From: an uncultured Eubacteriales bacterium
GTDB taxonomy: Bacteria; Bacillota_A; Clostridia; Oscillospirales; Oscillospiraceae
NCBI GenBank assembly: GCA_949742895.1
Contig: CATJRT010000288.1
Span: 1-7,578 of the forward strand
Direction: 5' to 3'
DNA length: 7,578 bases
This document shows positions 1 to 6,578 of this stretch, one piece after another (the first letter of the stretch is position 1; every line of letters begins with the position of its first letter). Below the pieces are notes generated by a model. It did no database searches, was not told the origin of the DNA, and saw only the letters and a program-made list of their open reading frames with translations. Position numbers and translations under genes: made by a program.

Positions 1-1
1 G

Positions 2-1081
2 ACCGTGGGCAGGCCCGTAGTCAAAGCTGCCACGTCAGCCCTGCGTGGGGCCGTGTCGGCCATTCGGACGGCGGTGGCCCCGCTGGCCGCTGGCGGCGGA
101 GCGGTGATTGCGGTGATTCTAGTGTTGTGCCTGGTGGCGGCGCTGATTATGTCGCCGCTGGGTATCTTGTTCGGCGGTGAGGAATCTGACGGCCAGACCG
201 TGGCCGATGCCGTCCGGGAAATCAACCAGGAGTACAGCGCAAAGCTGGAGGATTTGAAATCAGGGGAAACCTATGACCAGCTCTCCATAACCGGCACTCG
301 GGCCCTATGGCCCGAGGTGCTGGCTGTATACGCGGTGAAAACCACCTCCGACCCGGCCAACGGGCAGGAGGTGGTCACCATGACGGATGAGAAAAAAGAG
401 CTGCTGAAGCAGGTGTTCTGGGACATGAATCAGCTCTCCAGTTTTACCAGTACTGTCCCCGGCGAGGACGATGGGGAGGATACGACCACCCTTCATATCA
501 CCGTCACTGCCAAAACCGCTGATGAGATGGCAGATGCTTATGGCTTCAACGCCAGCCAGCGTCAGCAGTTAGCCGAGCTGCTCTCCGATGAGTACCAGGA
601 GCTGTGGAACGCCGTTCTCTATGGAATTGGCACTGGCAGCGGGGAAATCGTGGCTGTGGCGCTATCCCAAGTGGGCAATGCAGGAGGAGAGCCCTGCTGG
701 AGCTGGTACGGGTTCAGCCACCGGGTGGAATGGTGCGCCATTTTCGTCAGCTGGTGCGCCAACGAGTGCGGATACATCGACGCCGGGGTGATTCCCAAAT
801 TCTCGGGCTGTGTGCAGGGCTCCCGCTGGTTCAAAGACCGGGGGCTGTGGCAGGATAAGGATTATACGCCCAATCCGGGGGACATCATTTTCTTTGACTG
901 GGATGACCCGGGTGGATTCTCCGGACCGCAGGACGGTGTGCCCGACCATGTGGGTATCGTGGAAAAGGTGGAGAACGGCCTTGTTTACACCGTGGAGGGC
1001 AACTCCGGCGATAGCTGCCGAGAGGCCCACTATCCTATCGAATATTACCAGATTTATGGGTATGGGACACCGGCCTATTAA
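2..1081 (+). CDS. CHAP-domain cell-wall amidase/peptidase of a conjugative element, 5' partial
   Basis: The frame is open to the left edge, so the true start probably lies outside; the GTG at 5 is only the first in-frame start visible and has no ribosome binding site in view. Counting from that GTG (358 residues), there is a basic/alanine-rich stretch (1-30), one hydrophobic membrane segment (about 33-57), an extracellular linker of about 150 residues, and a C-terminal CHAP domain (about 212-358). The domain shows the expected catalytic set: Cys244 in EWCAIFVSW, His315 in PDHVGIV and the polar Glu331/Asn333 in VEGNSGD. CHAP enzymes cut peptidoglycan stem peptides or amide bonds. In Tn916/Tn1549-like elements such proteins locally open the wall for the mating channel. 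The membrane-anchor-plus-CHAP layout resembles the family often named CD1108-type mobile element protein (from memory, not searched). It ends in TAA, and no conjugation gene follows, so this may be the edge of an element or a remnant. The CHAP assignment is firm; the conjugative origin is inferred. Confidence 0.85.
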   Translation, partial: TVGRPVVKAATSALRGAVSAIRTAVAPLAAGGGAVIAVILVLCLVAALIMSPLGILFGGEESDGQTVADAVREINQEYSAKLEDLKSGETYDQLSITGTRALWPEVLAVYAVKTTSDPANGQEVVTMTDEKKELLKQVFWDMNQLSSFTSTVPGEDDGEDTTTLHITVTAKTADEMADAYGFNASQRQQLAELLSDEYQELWNAVLYGIGTGSGEIVAVALSQVGNAGGEPCWSWYGFSHRVEWCAIFVSWCANECGYIDAGVIPKFSGCVQGSRWFKDRGLWQDKDYTPNPGDIIFFDWDDPGGFSGPQDGVPDHVGIVEKVENGLVYTVEGNSGDSCREAHYPIEYYQIYGYGTPAY

Positions 1082-1133
1082 CGCGCCGGCCGCCAAACTG
1101 TATAATAAATCTTTTCAAATAGATTGTATATGC

Positions 1134-1170
1134 TTGAAGCCCTCGCCGCTAAATGCAGCGAGGGCTTCAA
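1134..1170. repeat. 13-bp perfect inverted repeat between convergent genes
   Basis: TTGAAGCCCTCGC (1134-1146) and GCGAGGGCTTCAA (1158-1170) are exact reverse complements around an 11-base loop. The repeat lies between the 3' ends of the convergent CHAP and GH3 genes, where a bidirectional terminator would be expected. However, the plus-strand side is followed by a run of A rather than T, and the minus-strand side by AGCATATAC, so neither direction has the U-tract of a canonical intrinsic terminator. It could still slow or process transcripts, or be a fossil of the mobile-element end. Confidence 0.6.
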
Positions 1171-1257
1171 AAAAGTGAATGAGGAGAATAGCGTTTTTAA
1201 TGTTGGCTGGGTTTTAACCTGTAAAAATCAGTTTTTGCTTTCCTATTATAATGATAC

Positions 1258-1279
1258 TGTGCAGGATTGTCCCTGTACA
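1258..1279 (-). other. Small imperfect hairpin just downstream of the GH3 stop
   Basis: TGTGCAGG (1258-1265) and CCTGTACA (1272-1279) pair at 7 of 8 positions around a 6-base loop, starting about 10 bases past the GH3 stop codon on the minus strand. There is no T run after it in that direction, so it is only a weak candidate for a 3'-end structure of the GH3 mRNA. Apart from this and the 13-bp inverted repeat, the spacer 1082-1289 shows no supported gene. Confidence 0.3.
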
Positions 1280-1289
1280 AAATCTGAAC

Positions 1290-4223
1290 TCAGCCGTTCT
1301 TTTTCTTTTTGAGGTAGCTGCGGACCGTGATCACCTCCAGCACAGCCAGCAGAGCGATAATCGCGGCGTCCACAATGTAAGTTGTCATCAGCCAGCCGGG
1401 GATGATGCCGGGAGTGTAGTTCTCATAGGCGGAGCTGTTCACCGCCGTGTAGAACACGTTCTTCACCGCCTGACGCATGGCCAGTACAGAGGTAGCGCTG
1501 GTCTGATCGGTCATGATGGCTTCATTGCCTGCGGTGCCCAGCATGATATCGGTGCCGCCCCGAACCGCCTTGTCAGCGTCCATATAGCCGTAGTTGCCAA
1601 AGTAGTCGGACAGCACCATGCCTTTGAAGCCCCATTCGCCGCGCAGCACATCTTTAAGCAGGGCGGAACAACCACCGGCCCAGGTATTACCGATATAGTT
1701 GTAAGAGGACATTATGGCAATCTTGCCATCCGGGTACGCCTTGACGCACTCCTCAAAGGGCCGCAGATAGATTTCACGCATAGCCTGCTCGGTGGTCCAA
1801 GTGCATAACAATCCGTTTCGGTTGGTTTCCTGCTCGTTGAGGGCAAAGTGCTTGATGAAGGGATACATCCCCGCGTCCAGAATGCCTCGAGTCTCGGCTA
1901 CGGCCATCTTGGCGCTGAGCAGACTGTCCTCGGAATAATACTCGAAGTCGCGGCCTCCAAAGGCGGAGCGATGCATATTCATGGAAGGAGCGTACCAACC
2001 GGTGATATAAAAGTCAGCGTACTCGTCACCCATTACCCGGGCCATCTCCTCAGCCAAATCCTCGTTCCAAGTCTGGGCCACGATGATCTCAGAGCAGTAG
2101 CCAGTGCCAAACGCGCCCAAGGTGCTGGAGTTGACGCCAGCAGGACCATCGGTGTCCAGAATCCGAATCTTCTTCACGGAGTCCACCTCGCCGTTCTGAT
2201 GGCCGCCGAATGCGATGAGCTGCACCATCTCGTCTACAGTCACCTGATCCAGCAGGTCGTCCCAGCTGGGATCGTCATAGGCCACGCCCCGCAGGTCGTA
2301 CAGCTCCAGACCGTTCTTGGCCCCGGTGGTGGGCATGACATCGTTGGAATCGTTATACTGGGTGGGGTCGTAGGTGCCGTTTCCTGTAACCTCGGTGCGG
2401 ATGGCAAAGTCGGAGGGGGCGGCGACAGCCTGCTCATAGTTGGCGAAGCCGTCCCGGCGAGACAGGTAAGTCACTTCACCCTCGGCGAAATCGAAGCGGT
2501 TCTCGGCCACGATCAGGTCGCCGTTGTGGGGGTTACCCTCGCCGTAGGTCACGGTGTTGGACACAGTATGGGTCTTGGAATCCACTACAGTGTGGCTGTC
2601 GGTGCGCAGGCTGATCTCATAGTCGCCCGCCTCCAGCACATAATTGCCGGTGCCGTAGGTGCCGTAGGAGGCCATGTCCTCCAGCTCGAAAGTAAGGGTC
2701 AGAGTCTGGGCCTTGCCGGGTTCCAGCAGGTCAGTCTTATCGAAGGCCACCAGATTCACGCTGGCCTTTTCAATACCGCCATTGGTGTAGGGAGGCGTGT
2801 AGTACAGCTCTACCACGTCTTTGCCCGCTCTGCTGCCGGTGTTGGTAACGGTCACGTCCACGCTGACGGTGTTACCGGATACGTTCAGCTCACCCATCTC
2901 CTGGGTGAAGGTGGTGTAACTCAGACCGTAGCCGAATGGGTACATGACCACGTCGTCATAGTTGATAAGCCCCTCGTCCGCTGCCGTCTCGTAGAAACGG
3001 TAGCCCATGTAGATGCCCTCCACATAATTGACAAAAGACACGATGCCGTCCGCCCGCTCCCAGGCGGCCTTTGCGGCGGTTGCCACATCATCTACGTTGT
3101 TGTAAGAGAAGTGACCGATGTTGTTGTACCAGGGAGCCTGGGTCAAATCCCGCAGCCAGGTGTCGGCTGTCTTACCGGAGGGATTAACCTCACCGGAGAT
3201 GATATTGCCCAGGGCGTTGAAGCCGGTGGCGCCCGCCCCAGCGCACAGCAGCACACTCCTGATCTGAGGATAGTCCTCGGTCCAGTCCAACTCCAGCATA
3301 TTGGCACCGTTATAGACCAGAATCACATTGTCGAAGTTGGAGGTGACCAAATCCACCAGGTCACGCTCGGTGCGGCTCAGCTCCAGGTAGTGCTGGCCTG
3401 CCTCGAAATCATCATAATCACCATTGTTGCGGTACAGGGCGTTGGTGTATTTGGTGCCCTGCCAGTAGGAGCCCTGAGCGATGACATCACGCTCGGAATC
3501 ATAAGTACCGTCCAGCACCGCGCCCATGTCGTGGGGCAGATCCGCACCCTCGCCGCCAGAGCGGGCGATAACCAGGATGGCAGTATCGGAAAATTCTTTC
3601 GCACGGTCAATCACACCGGGATCATAGTCCGCCGCGGGAATCTCGGGGAGTGTCCAATCCTGGCCATTGTTGATGCTGATAGCCGGACGGTCGGCTCTAT
3701 AGGCGGTATACAGGTCGGATAGCTCGGTGTTGGTCTCAAATCCCACATTGGACAGGCCCTGGAGGATACCCACGGCAGTGGATGCATCCACAGTGCCGGA
3801 GCCGGTGCCGCCGTAGATGGGATTAGTGGAGGCCCAGCCGAAAACATTTACCTTTTGGGGCTCAATGGGAAGGTAGTTGCCGTCGTTTTTGGTGAGAATC
3901 ACACCCTCATTCGTAACCTCCTCCACAATCTGCCGGGAGGCTTCCACATGGACCGGGTCCAAGGCCCCCTTGTCGGATAGCACCACGTTCAGGGTGTTGT
4001 AGACCGGGCCGGTGAGGGCCAGGTTGACAGCTAATACGGCCACCAGCACAAAGGCTACCACGGCTTGGACGCGAACCAGCCCACGCAGGGGCTTTTGGAC
4101 CTTCACTGCCGCAATGATCCCCACAATCATCAGCACCAGTGCCACCCCAATGAAAATGAGGTGTGCCTGCATCATTTGCGCGACGCTTACTATGTCTTCC
4201 CATGCGACTTCTACGTTTCCCAT
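1290..4223 (-). CDS. Membrane-anchored, domain-permuted GH3 beta-glucosidase
   Basis: This is a family 3 glycoside hydrolase of 977 residues, predicted to release non-reducing-end beta-linked glucose (or xylose) outside the cell. The domain order is reversed against the common GH3 plan. Two membrane segments (about 21-40 and 52-72, with a basic loop between) are followed by the alpha/beta sandwich domain (about 95-435). That domain carries RSGGEGADLP, where Glu225 is the likely acid/base, and ends in YPFGYGLSYTTF. A fibronectin-III-like domain follows (about 445-545), then a linker, then the TIM-barrel domain (about 640-930). The barrel has DTDGPAG (690-696), GGRDFEYYSED (756-766), KHF (791-793) and VLSDY, with Asp873 the likely nucleophile. 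A third membrane segment (about 943-966) ends in the basic tail KKKKNG. Positive-inside charges place both domains outside, tethered at both ends. Reversed GH3 order is known from rumen Butyrivibrio and Ruminococcus enzymes. The start is supported by AAGGAG at 4234-4239. The exact sugar specificity cannot be read from sequence. Confidence 0.93.
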   Translation of the reverse strand: MGNVEVAWEDIVSVAQMMQAHLIFIGVALVLMIVGIIAAVKVQKPLRGLVRVQAVVAFVLVAVLAVNLALTGPVYNTLNVVLSDKGALDPVHVEASRQIVEEVTNEGVILTKNDGNYLPIEPQKVNVFGWASTNPIYGGTGSGTVDASTAVGILQGLSNVGFETNTELSDLYTAYRADRPAISINNGQDWTLPEIPAADYDPGVIDRAKEFSDTAILVIARSGGEGADLPHDMGAVLDGTYDSERDVIAQGSYWQGTKYTNALYRNNGDYDDFEAGQHYLELSRTERDLVDLVTSNFDNVILVYNGANMLELDWTEDYPQIRSVLLCAGAGATGFNALGNIISGEVNPSGKTADTWLRDLTQAPWYNNIGHFSYNNVDDVATAAKAAWERADGIVSFVNYVEGIYMGYRFYETAADEGLINYDDVVMYPFGYGLSYTTFTQEMGELNVSGNTVSVDVTVTNTGSRAGKDVVELYYTPPYTNGGIEKASVNLVAFDKTDLLEPGKAQTLTLTFELEDMASYGTYGTGNYVLEAGDYEISLRTDSHTVVDSKTHTVSNTVTYGEGNPHNGDLIVAENRFDFAEGEVTYLSRRDGFANYEQAVAAPSDFAIRTEVTGNGTYDPTQYNDSNDVMPTTGAKNGLELYDLRGVAYDDPSWDDLLDQVTVDEMVQLIAFGGHQNGEVDSVKKIRILDTDGPAGVNSSTLGAFGTGYCSEIIVAQTWNEDLAEEMARVMGDEYADFYITGWYAPSMNMHRSAFGGRDFEYYSEDSLLSAKMAVAETRGILDAGMYPFIKHFALNEQETNRNGLLCTWTTEQAMREIYLRPFEECVKAYPDGKIAIMSSYNYIGNTWAGGCSALLKDVLRGEWGFKGMVLSDYFGNYGYMDADKAVRGGTDIMLGTAGNEAIMTDQTSATSVLAMRQAVKNVFYTAVNSSAYENYTPGIIPGWLMTTYIVDAAIIALLAVLEVITVRSYLKKKKNG

Positions 4224-4233
4224 TCTCCCTGAT

Positions 4234-4239
4234 CTCCTT
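4234..4239 (-). promoter_or_regulatory. Ribosome binding site of the GH3 gene
   Basis: On the minus strand AAGGAG stands 10 bases before the ATG at 4221-4223. A second purine run, GGGAGA, lies directly before the ATG. The site fixes the start upstream of the two membrane segments. Confidence 0.65.
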
Positions 4240-4285
4240 CCATTTCATTTCCTTTTTTGGGGCCGTTCCGCCCGCTGCTGTTGTT

Positions 4286-4316
4286 AAAATAGCACAAAAA
4301 ATGAATTTCCGGTGAA
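4286..4316 (-). promoter_or_regulatory. Candidate promoter of the GH3 gene (weak -35, extended -10)
   Basis: Reading the minus strand, TATTTT (4286-4291) is preceded by TGC (4292-4294), which makes an extended -10 element of form TGnTATTTT. A -35-like TTCACC (4311-4316) lies 19 bases upstream, matching the sigma-A consensus at 4 of 6 positions. Poor hexamer matches and long spacing are typical of promoters that need an activator. It sits between the terminator of the kinase gene and the GH3 start, leaving a leader of about 55 bases. This is read by eye. Confidence 0.4.
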
Positions 4317-4319
4317 CTC

Positions 4320-4358
4320 TGGTATAGTTGGTATCGAATCTGGTAAAACTGGCGCGTC
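4320..4358. promoter_or_regulatory. TGGTA direct-repeat cluster, possible LytTR-type operator
   Basis: On the plus strand TGGTA begins at 4320, 4329 and 4341, and a fourth TGG begins at 4350. This gives two pairs of adjacent 9-base units separated by 3 bases, with corresponding units exactly 21 bases apart, about two helical turns. The cluster abuts the candidate -35 of the GH3 gene. LytTR regulators such as AgrA bind 9-bp direct repeats with 12-bp spacers, the same 21-bp period, and a LytTR regulator is encoded just upstream. ATAGTTGGT (4324-4332) also resembles the published loose LytTR consensus. The repeats are seen; their function is inferred. Confidence 0.4.
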
Positions 4359-4364
4359 AAGCGC

Positions 4365-4394
4365 AAAAGACCGCCGCGAGAAAACGCGGCGGTC
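4365..4394 (-). terminator. Intrinsic terminator of the two-component operon
   Basis: On the minus strand GACCGCCGCG (4385-4394) pairs perfectly over 10 bp with CGCGGCGGTC (4369-4378) around a 6-base loop, and is followed by TTTT (4365-4368). It begins 22 bases after the kinase stop codon. It should separate the regulator/kinase transcript from the GH3 gene that follows on the same strand, implying a separate GH3 promoter. In the plus direction the tail is CTTATC, so it is less convincing that way. Confidence 0.85.
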
Positions 4395-4416
4395 CTTATC
4401 TCACACCTTTTTTGGA

Positions 4417-5724
4417 CTATTTGGGCAGGTTGGTAAAAAAGATATCCACAAGGAATCGACCGCCATCCAATCGCATCAGTAAATCGCCGTGATATTTCCC
4501 AACGATGTATCGAATGCTGCGCACGCCAAAGCCGTGATTGTCCTTGTCCGTCTTAGTGGTGAGCGGCAGGTCATCCTCAAACTCCACTACCTCGCCGCAG
4601 TGGTTTTCGATGTGGACATGGCTCCCCTGTCCCCGGCGGCTGATGGTAAGGCTGACGATCCGCTTGTCCTCGTCCGGCTCCTTCATAACGCTCTCGATGG
4701 CGTTGTCCATCAAATTGCCGAACAAAGCATACAGGTCTGGGGAACTGAGCGAGGCCAGTGCCTGGCCATCCGCCATACAGCTGAACTTGATGTGGTATTG
4801 GCTACAGAGCAGGCTTTTTTCCGTCAACACCAGGTCCAAGGCGTCGTTTCCGGTCTCAAAGGTGTTGTCATAGATAGCCAAGGCGTCACTGACACTTTCA
4901 ATATACTCCTTCTGACCACTGTCCGCCACCGGAAGGTGAGACAGGCGGTATTTCAGGTCGTGGCATTTGATATTGATGATATTGATGGTCTCTTGGGACA
5001 GTTTTTGCTGCTCTTCCGACTGGCGAAGCATCTGTTCCATCATTTCATTCTCACGAAGGATCAAGTTCTGCCGGGACATGAAGTAGGCGACGAAAATGGC
5101 CAGCAGACAGCACACGATGGCATACAGTTTGCAGAACACATTTTGCAGCAGAGCGCTGCTTTCCCGGAACACTCGGTCGTCCACCAGCACACTGATAAAA
5201 ATGACCGTGAACAGTACCCCAAGGGCCAGCACTACCATACGCATATCCCGGTCCCGCACCGTACCCTTACCTGCATACCTTCGGATCACAAGAAACCATA
5301 TTCCAGCGGAAATGAGAACGTATGGAAGCAGCCGGATGAGAAAGAAGTCTGCCACAGGAGACAGGGACAGGCCAGTGAGCTGACTTATTACTGTGATAGC
5401 GCCAAAGGCGATGTGCTGGGTGGCATAACCGCACACCCCAGCGAACAGGATTTCTGCCCATTTTACATCAAAACAAAGGCGCATCGTTCCCAGGCTGATA
5501 GCAAACAGAGCGACGTAGTAGAGGATATAGACCACCGGGCCGTTTATCGGAATCCAGGAGAACAGGCCAAAGGCCAGCGCACAGGCCAGGAAGTACCCCG
5601 GCAAGGCCAGCAGCAGCCGCACTGCTCCTTTCCCCCGCAGTTTCCACCCCAAGACGTAAACACTCTCGCCAATCAGAAGCTGCATGGCAAACCGAACGCA
5701 GGAAATCAGACGCAGGCCGGACAT
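4417..5724 (-). CDS. GHKL sensor histidine kinase with multi-spanning membrane sensor
   Basis: Partner kinase of the LytTR regulator encoded just before it. Of its 435 residues, about 1-217 form six or seven hydrophobic segments (roughly 34-56, 64-84, 90-115, 125-147, 162-182 and 197-217, possibly one more near 10-27). There is no large extracellular domain, so the signal is probably sensed in or near the membrane, as in AgrC-like kinases. A charged helical linker (about 219-250) leads to IKCHDLKYRL, where His255 is the likely phosphate acceptor. The GHKL ATPase domain has an N box FGNLMDNAIESV (335-346, key Asn337 and Asn341) and a G box HGFGVRS (397-403). The length is normal for AgrC/VirS-type kinases. 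The ATG shares its A with the regulator's TAA stop (TAATG), and GGGAGG stands 9 bases upstream, so the two are probably translationally coupled. The signal is unknown; a peptide or a sugar-related cue are both possible. An intrinsic terminator follows. Confidence 0.92.
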   Translation of the reverse strand: MSGLRLISCVRFAMQLLIGESVYVLGWKLRGKGAVRLLLALPGYFLACALAFGLFSWIPINGPVVYILYYVALFAISLGTMRLCFDVKWAEILFAGVCGYATQHIAFGAITVISQLTGLSLSPVADFFLIRLLPYVLISAGIWFLVIRRYAGKGTVRDRDMRMVVLALGVLFTVIFISVLVDDRVFRESSALLQNVFCKLYAIVCCLLAIFVAYFMSRQNLILRENEMMEQMLRQSEEQQKLSQETINIINIKCHDLKYRLSHLPVADSGQKEYIESVSDALAIYDNTFETGNDALDLVLTEKSLLCSQYHIKFSCMADGQALASLSSPDLYALFGNLMDNAIESVMKEPDEDKRIVSLTISRRGQGSHVHIENHCGEVVEFEDDLPLTTKTDKDNHGFGVRSIRYIVGKYHGDLLMRLDGGRFLVDIFFTNLPK

Positions 5725-6428
5725 TACAGGTCACCTCCCAGATACTTCAAAAAGTCCTCCTTAAACTCCTTTCGCCGATGACGGCTGACGGGGAGAGAAA
5801 TTTCTCCCAGCAAAACAGAATTCTTCGTTATCCCCGTGACATAACGCAGGTTCACCATGCACCCATTAAAACATACGGAGAAACCCTCTCCCCGCAGTTC
5901 GTCCTCCAGCGCCGCCATGGTTCCCCGCACCCGGTAATCGCCGTCCCTGGTGTGGTAGACCAGATAGTTTTTATCTTTTTCAATATACAGAATCTGTGGC
6001 GTGGTTACCCGCACGATCATCTCGTCGGTCTGGAGGACAAAGCTGCGCCGGGTGTTGAGCCGTACAAACCGCATGGCCTTTCGCAGTTTGTCGGCAAAAA
6101 CGTAGTAGCTCACTGGCTTGACCACGAAGTCCACCGCATTTACCTCGTAGCCATGGATGGCGTACCGGGCCATGTTCGTCATAAAGATGATACAAACCTC
6201 CTGATCCATTTTCCGAACCCGACGGGCAGTCTCCAATCCGTCCAGGTGGGGCATTTCTACGTCCAAAAACAAAATATCAAAGCCACCACCATAATGCTCC
6301 AGAAGATCCAAATCATCTGAAAAGGTAAATACCTCACAATTCACGCCTGCTTCCTGTTCTGCACGAACCAGGTGTGCTTTTTGAATGCGAATGAAATTTT
6401 CATCATCATCCACAAACGCGACTTTCAT
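5724..6428 (-). CDS. LytTR-family response regulator (LytR/AgrA type)
   Basis: DNA-binding response regulator of 234 residues, the usual length for the family. The receiver domain (about 1-122) has the acidic cluster VDDDE (Asp7-Asp9), the phosphate-accepting Asp56 in LFLDVEMP, Thr84 in FMTN and Lys104 in VVKPVS. The LytTR DNA-binding domain (about 128-232) shows YIEKDKNYLVYHT, the CFNGCMVNLRYV region and LPVSRHRRKEFKEDF. LytTR domains bind pairs of 9-bp direct repeats. The start is set by AGGAGG six bases upstream, and a sigma-A promoter lies at 6487-6516. It is the first gene of the operon; its stop overlaps the kinase start. Known LytTR systems control toxins, bacteriocins, cell-wall or carbohydrate functions. 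Here the next gene on the same strand after the operon is a surface glucosidase, which makes that gene a plausible target. Confidence 0.95.
   Translation of the reverse strand: MKVAFVDDDENFIRIQKAHLVRAEQEAGVNCEVFTFSDDLDLLEHYGGGFDILFLDVEMPHLDGLETARRVRKMDQEVCIIFMTNMARYAIHGYEVNAVDFVVKPVSYYVFADKLRKAMRFVRLNTRRSFVLQTDEMIVRVTTPQILYIEKDKNYLVYHTRDGDYRVRGTMAALEDELRGEGFSVCFNGCMVNLRYVTGITKNSVLLGEISLPVSRHRRKEFKEDFLKYLGGDL
5734..5739 (-). promoter_or_regulatory. Ribosome binding site of the sensor kinase
   Basis: GGGAGG on the minus strand lies 9 bases before the kinase ATG and inside the end of the regulator gene. Together with the TAATG overlap it supports both the chosen kinase start and coupled translation. 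Confidence 0.7.
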
Positions 6429-6434
6429 GCAATC

Positions 6435-6440
6435 CCTCCT
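6435..6440 (-). promoter_or_regulatory. Ribosome binding site of the response regulator
   Basis: AGGAGG on the minus strand, six bases before the ATG at 6426-6428: a near-ideal Shine-Dalgarno sequence and spacing that fixes the start. Confidence 0.8.
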
Positions 6441-6486
6441 CCCGTATAAACTCTTTTAATCCGATGAAAGCTGAGATGCCCTTCTG

Positions 6487-6516
6487 ATTATAGATTGTCC
6501 AATACCAAATCGTCAA
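6487..6516 (-). promoter_or_regulatory. Sigma-A promoter of the two-component operon
   Basis: On the minus strand TTGACG (-35, 6511-6516) and a perfect TATAAT (-10, 6487-6492) are separated by 18 bases. Transcription would start near 6480, giving a leader of about 50 bases. The spacer contains TTGGTATTGG, which shares TTGGTAT with the repeat cluster upstream of the GH3 gene, though without a second copy at 21-bp spacing. The operon therefore looks strongly expressed at a basal level rather than strictly dependent on activation. Confidence 0.75.
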
Positions 6517-6578
6517 CGGGAAACAGGTGCAATGCAGTATAGTCCCCGCTGTGACCGGGCTTTGTCGGCGATGCGCGA

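Noticed and set aside
5..1081. Complete gene starting at the GTG at position 5
   Set aside because: The frame stays open to the first base of the window and no ribosome binding site can be seen, so I annotate it as 5' partial instead.
1247..1252. TATAAT resembling a plus-strand -10 box in the CHAP-GH3 spacer
   Set aside because: No -35-like hexamer stands at a suitable distance and no plus-strand gene follows. The spacer is AT-rich enough to contain it by chance.
1124..1312. A 62-codon plus-strand frame in the spacer after the CHAP gene
   Set aside because: It starts without a ribosome binding site, runs through the 13-bp inverted repeat and into the antisense GH3 3' end, and matches no family I recognise.
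1848..3722. A 624-codon open frame on the plus strand, antisense to the GH3 gene
   Set aside because: It lies fully within a well-supported gene with conserved catalytic motifs. Its translation is low-complexity in His, Val and Gly, with no recognisable domain, which is typical of mirror frames in GC-rich genes.
4489..5781. A 430-codon open frame on the plus strand, antisense to the sensor kinase
   Set aside because: The kinase on the other strand has all its expected motifs, a ribosome binding site and coupling to the regulator. The antisense translation has no domain character.
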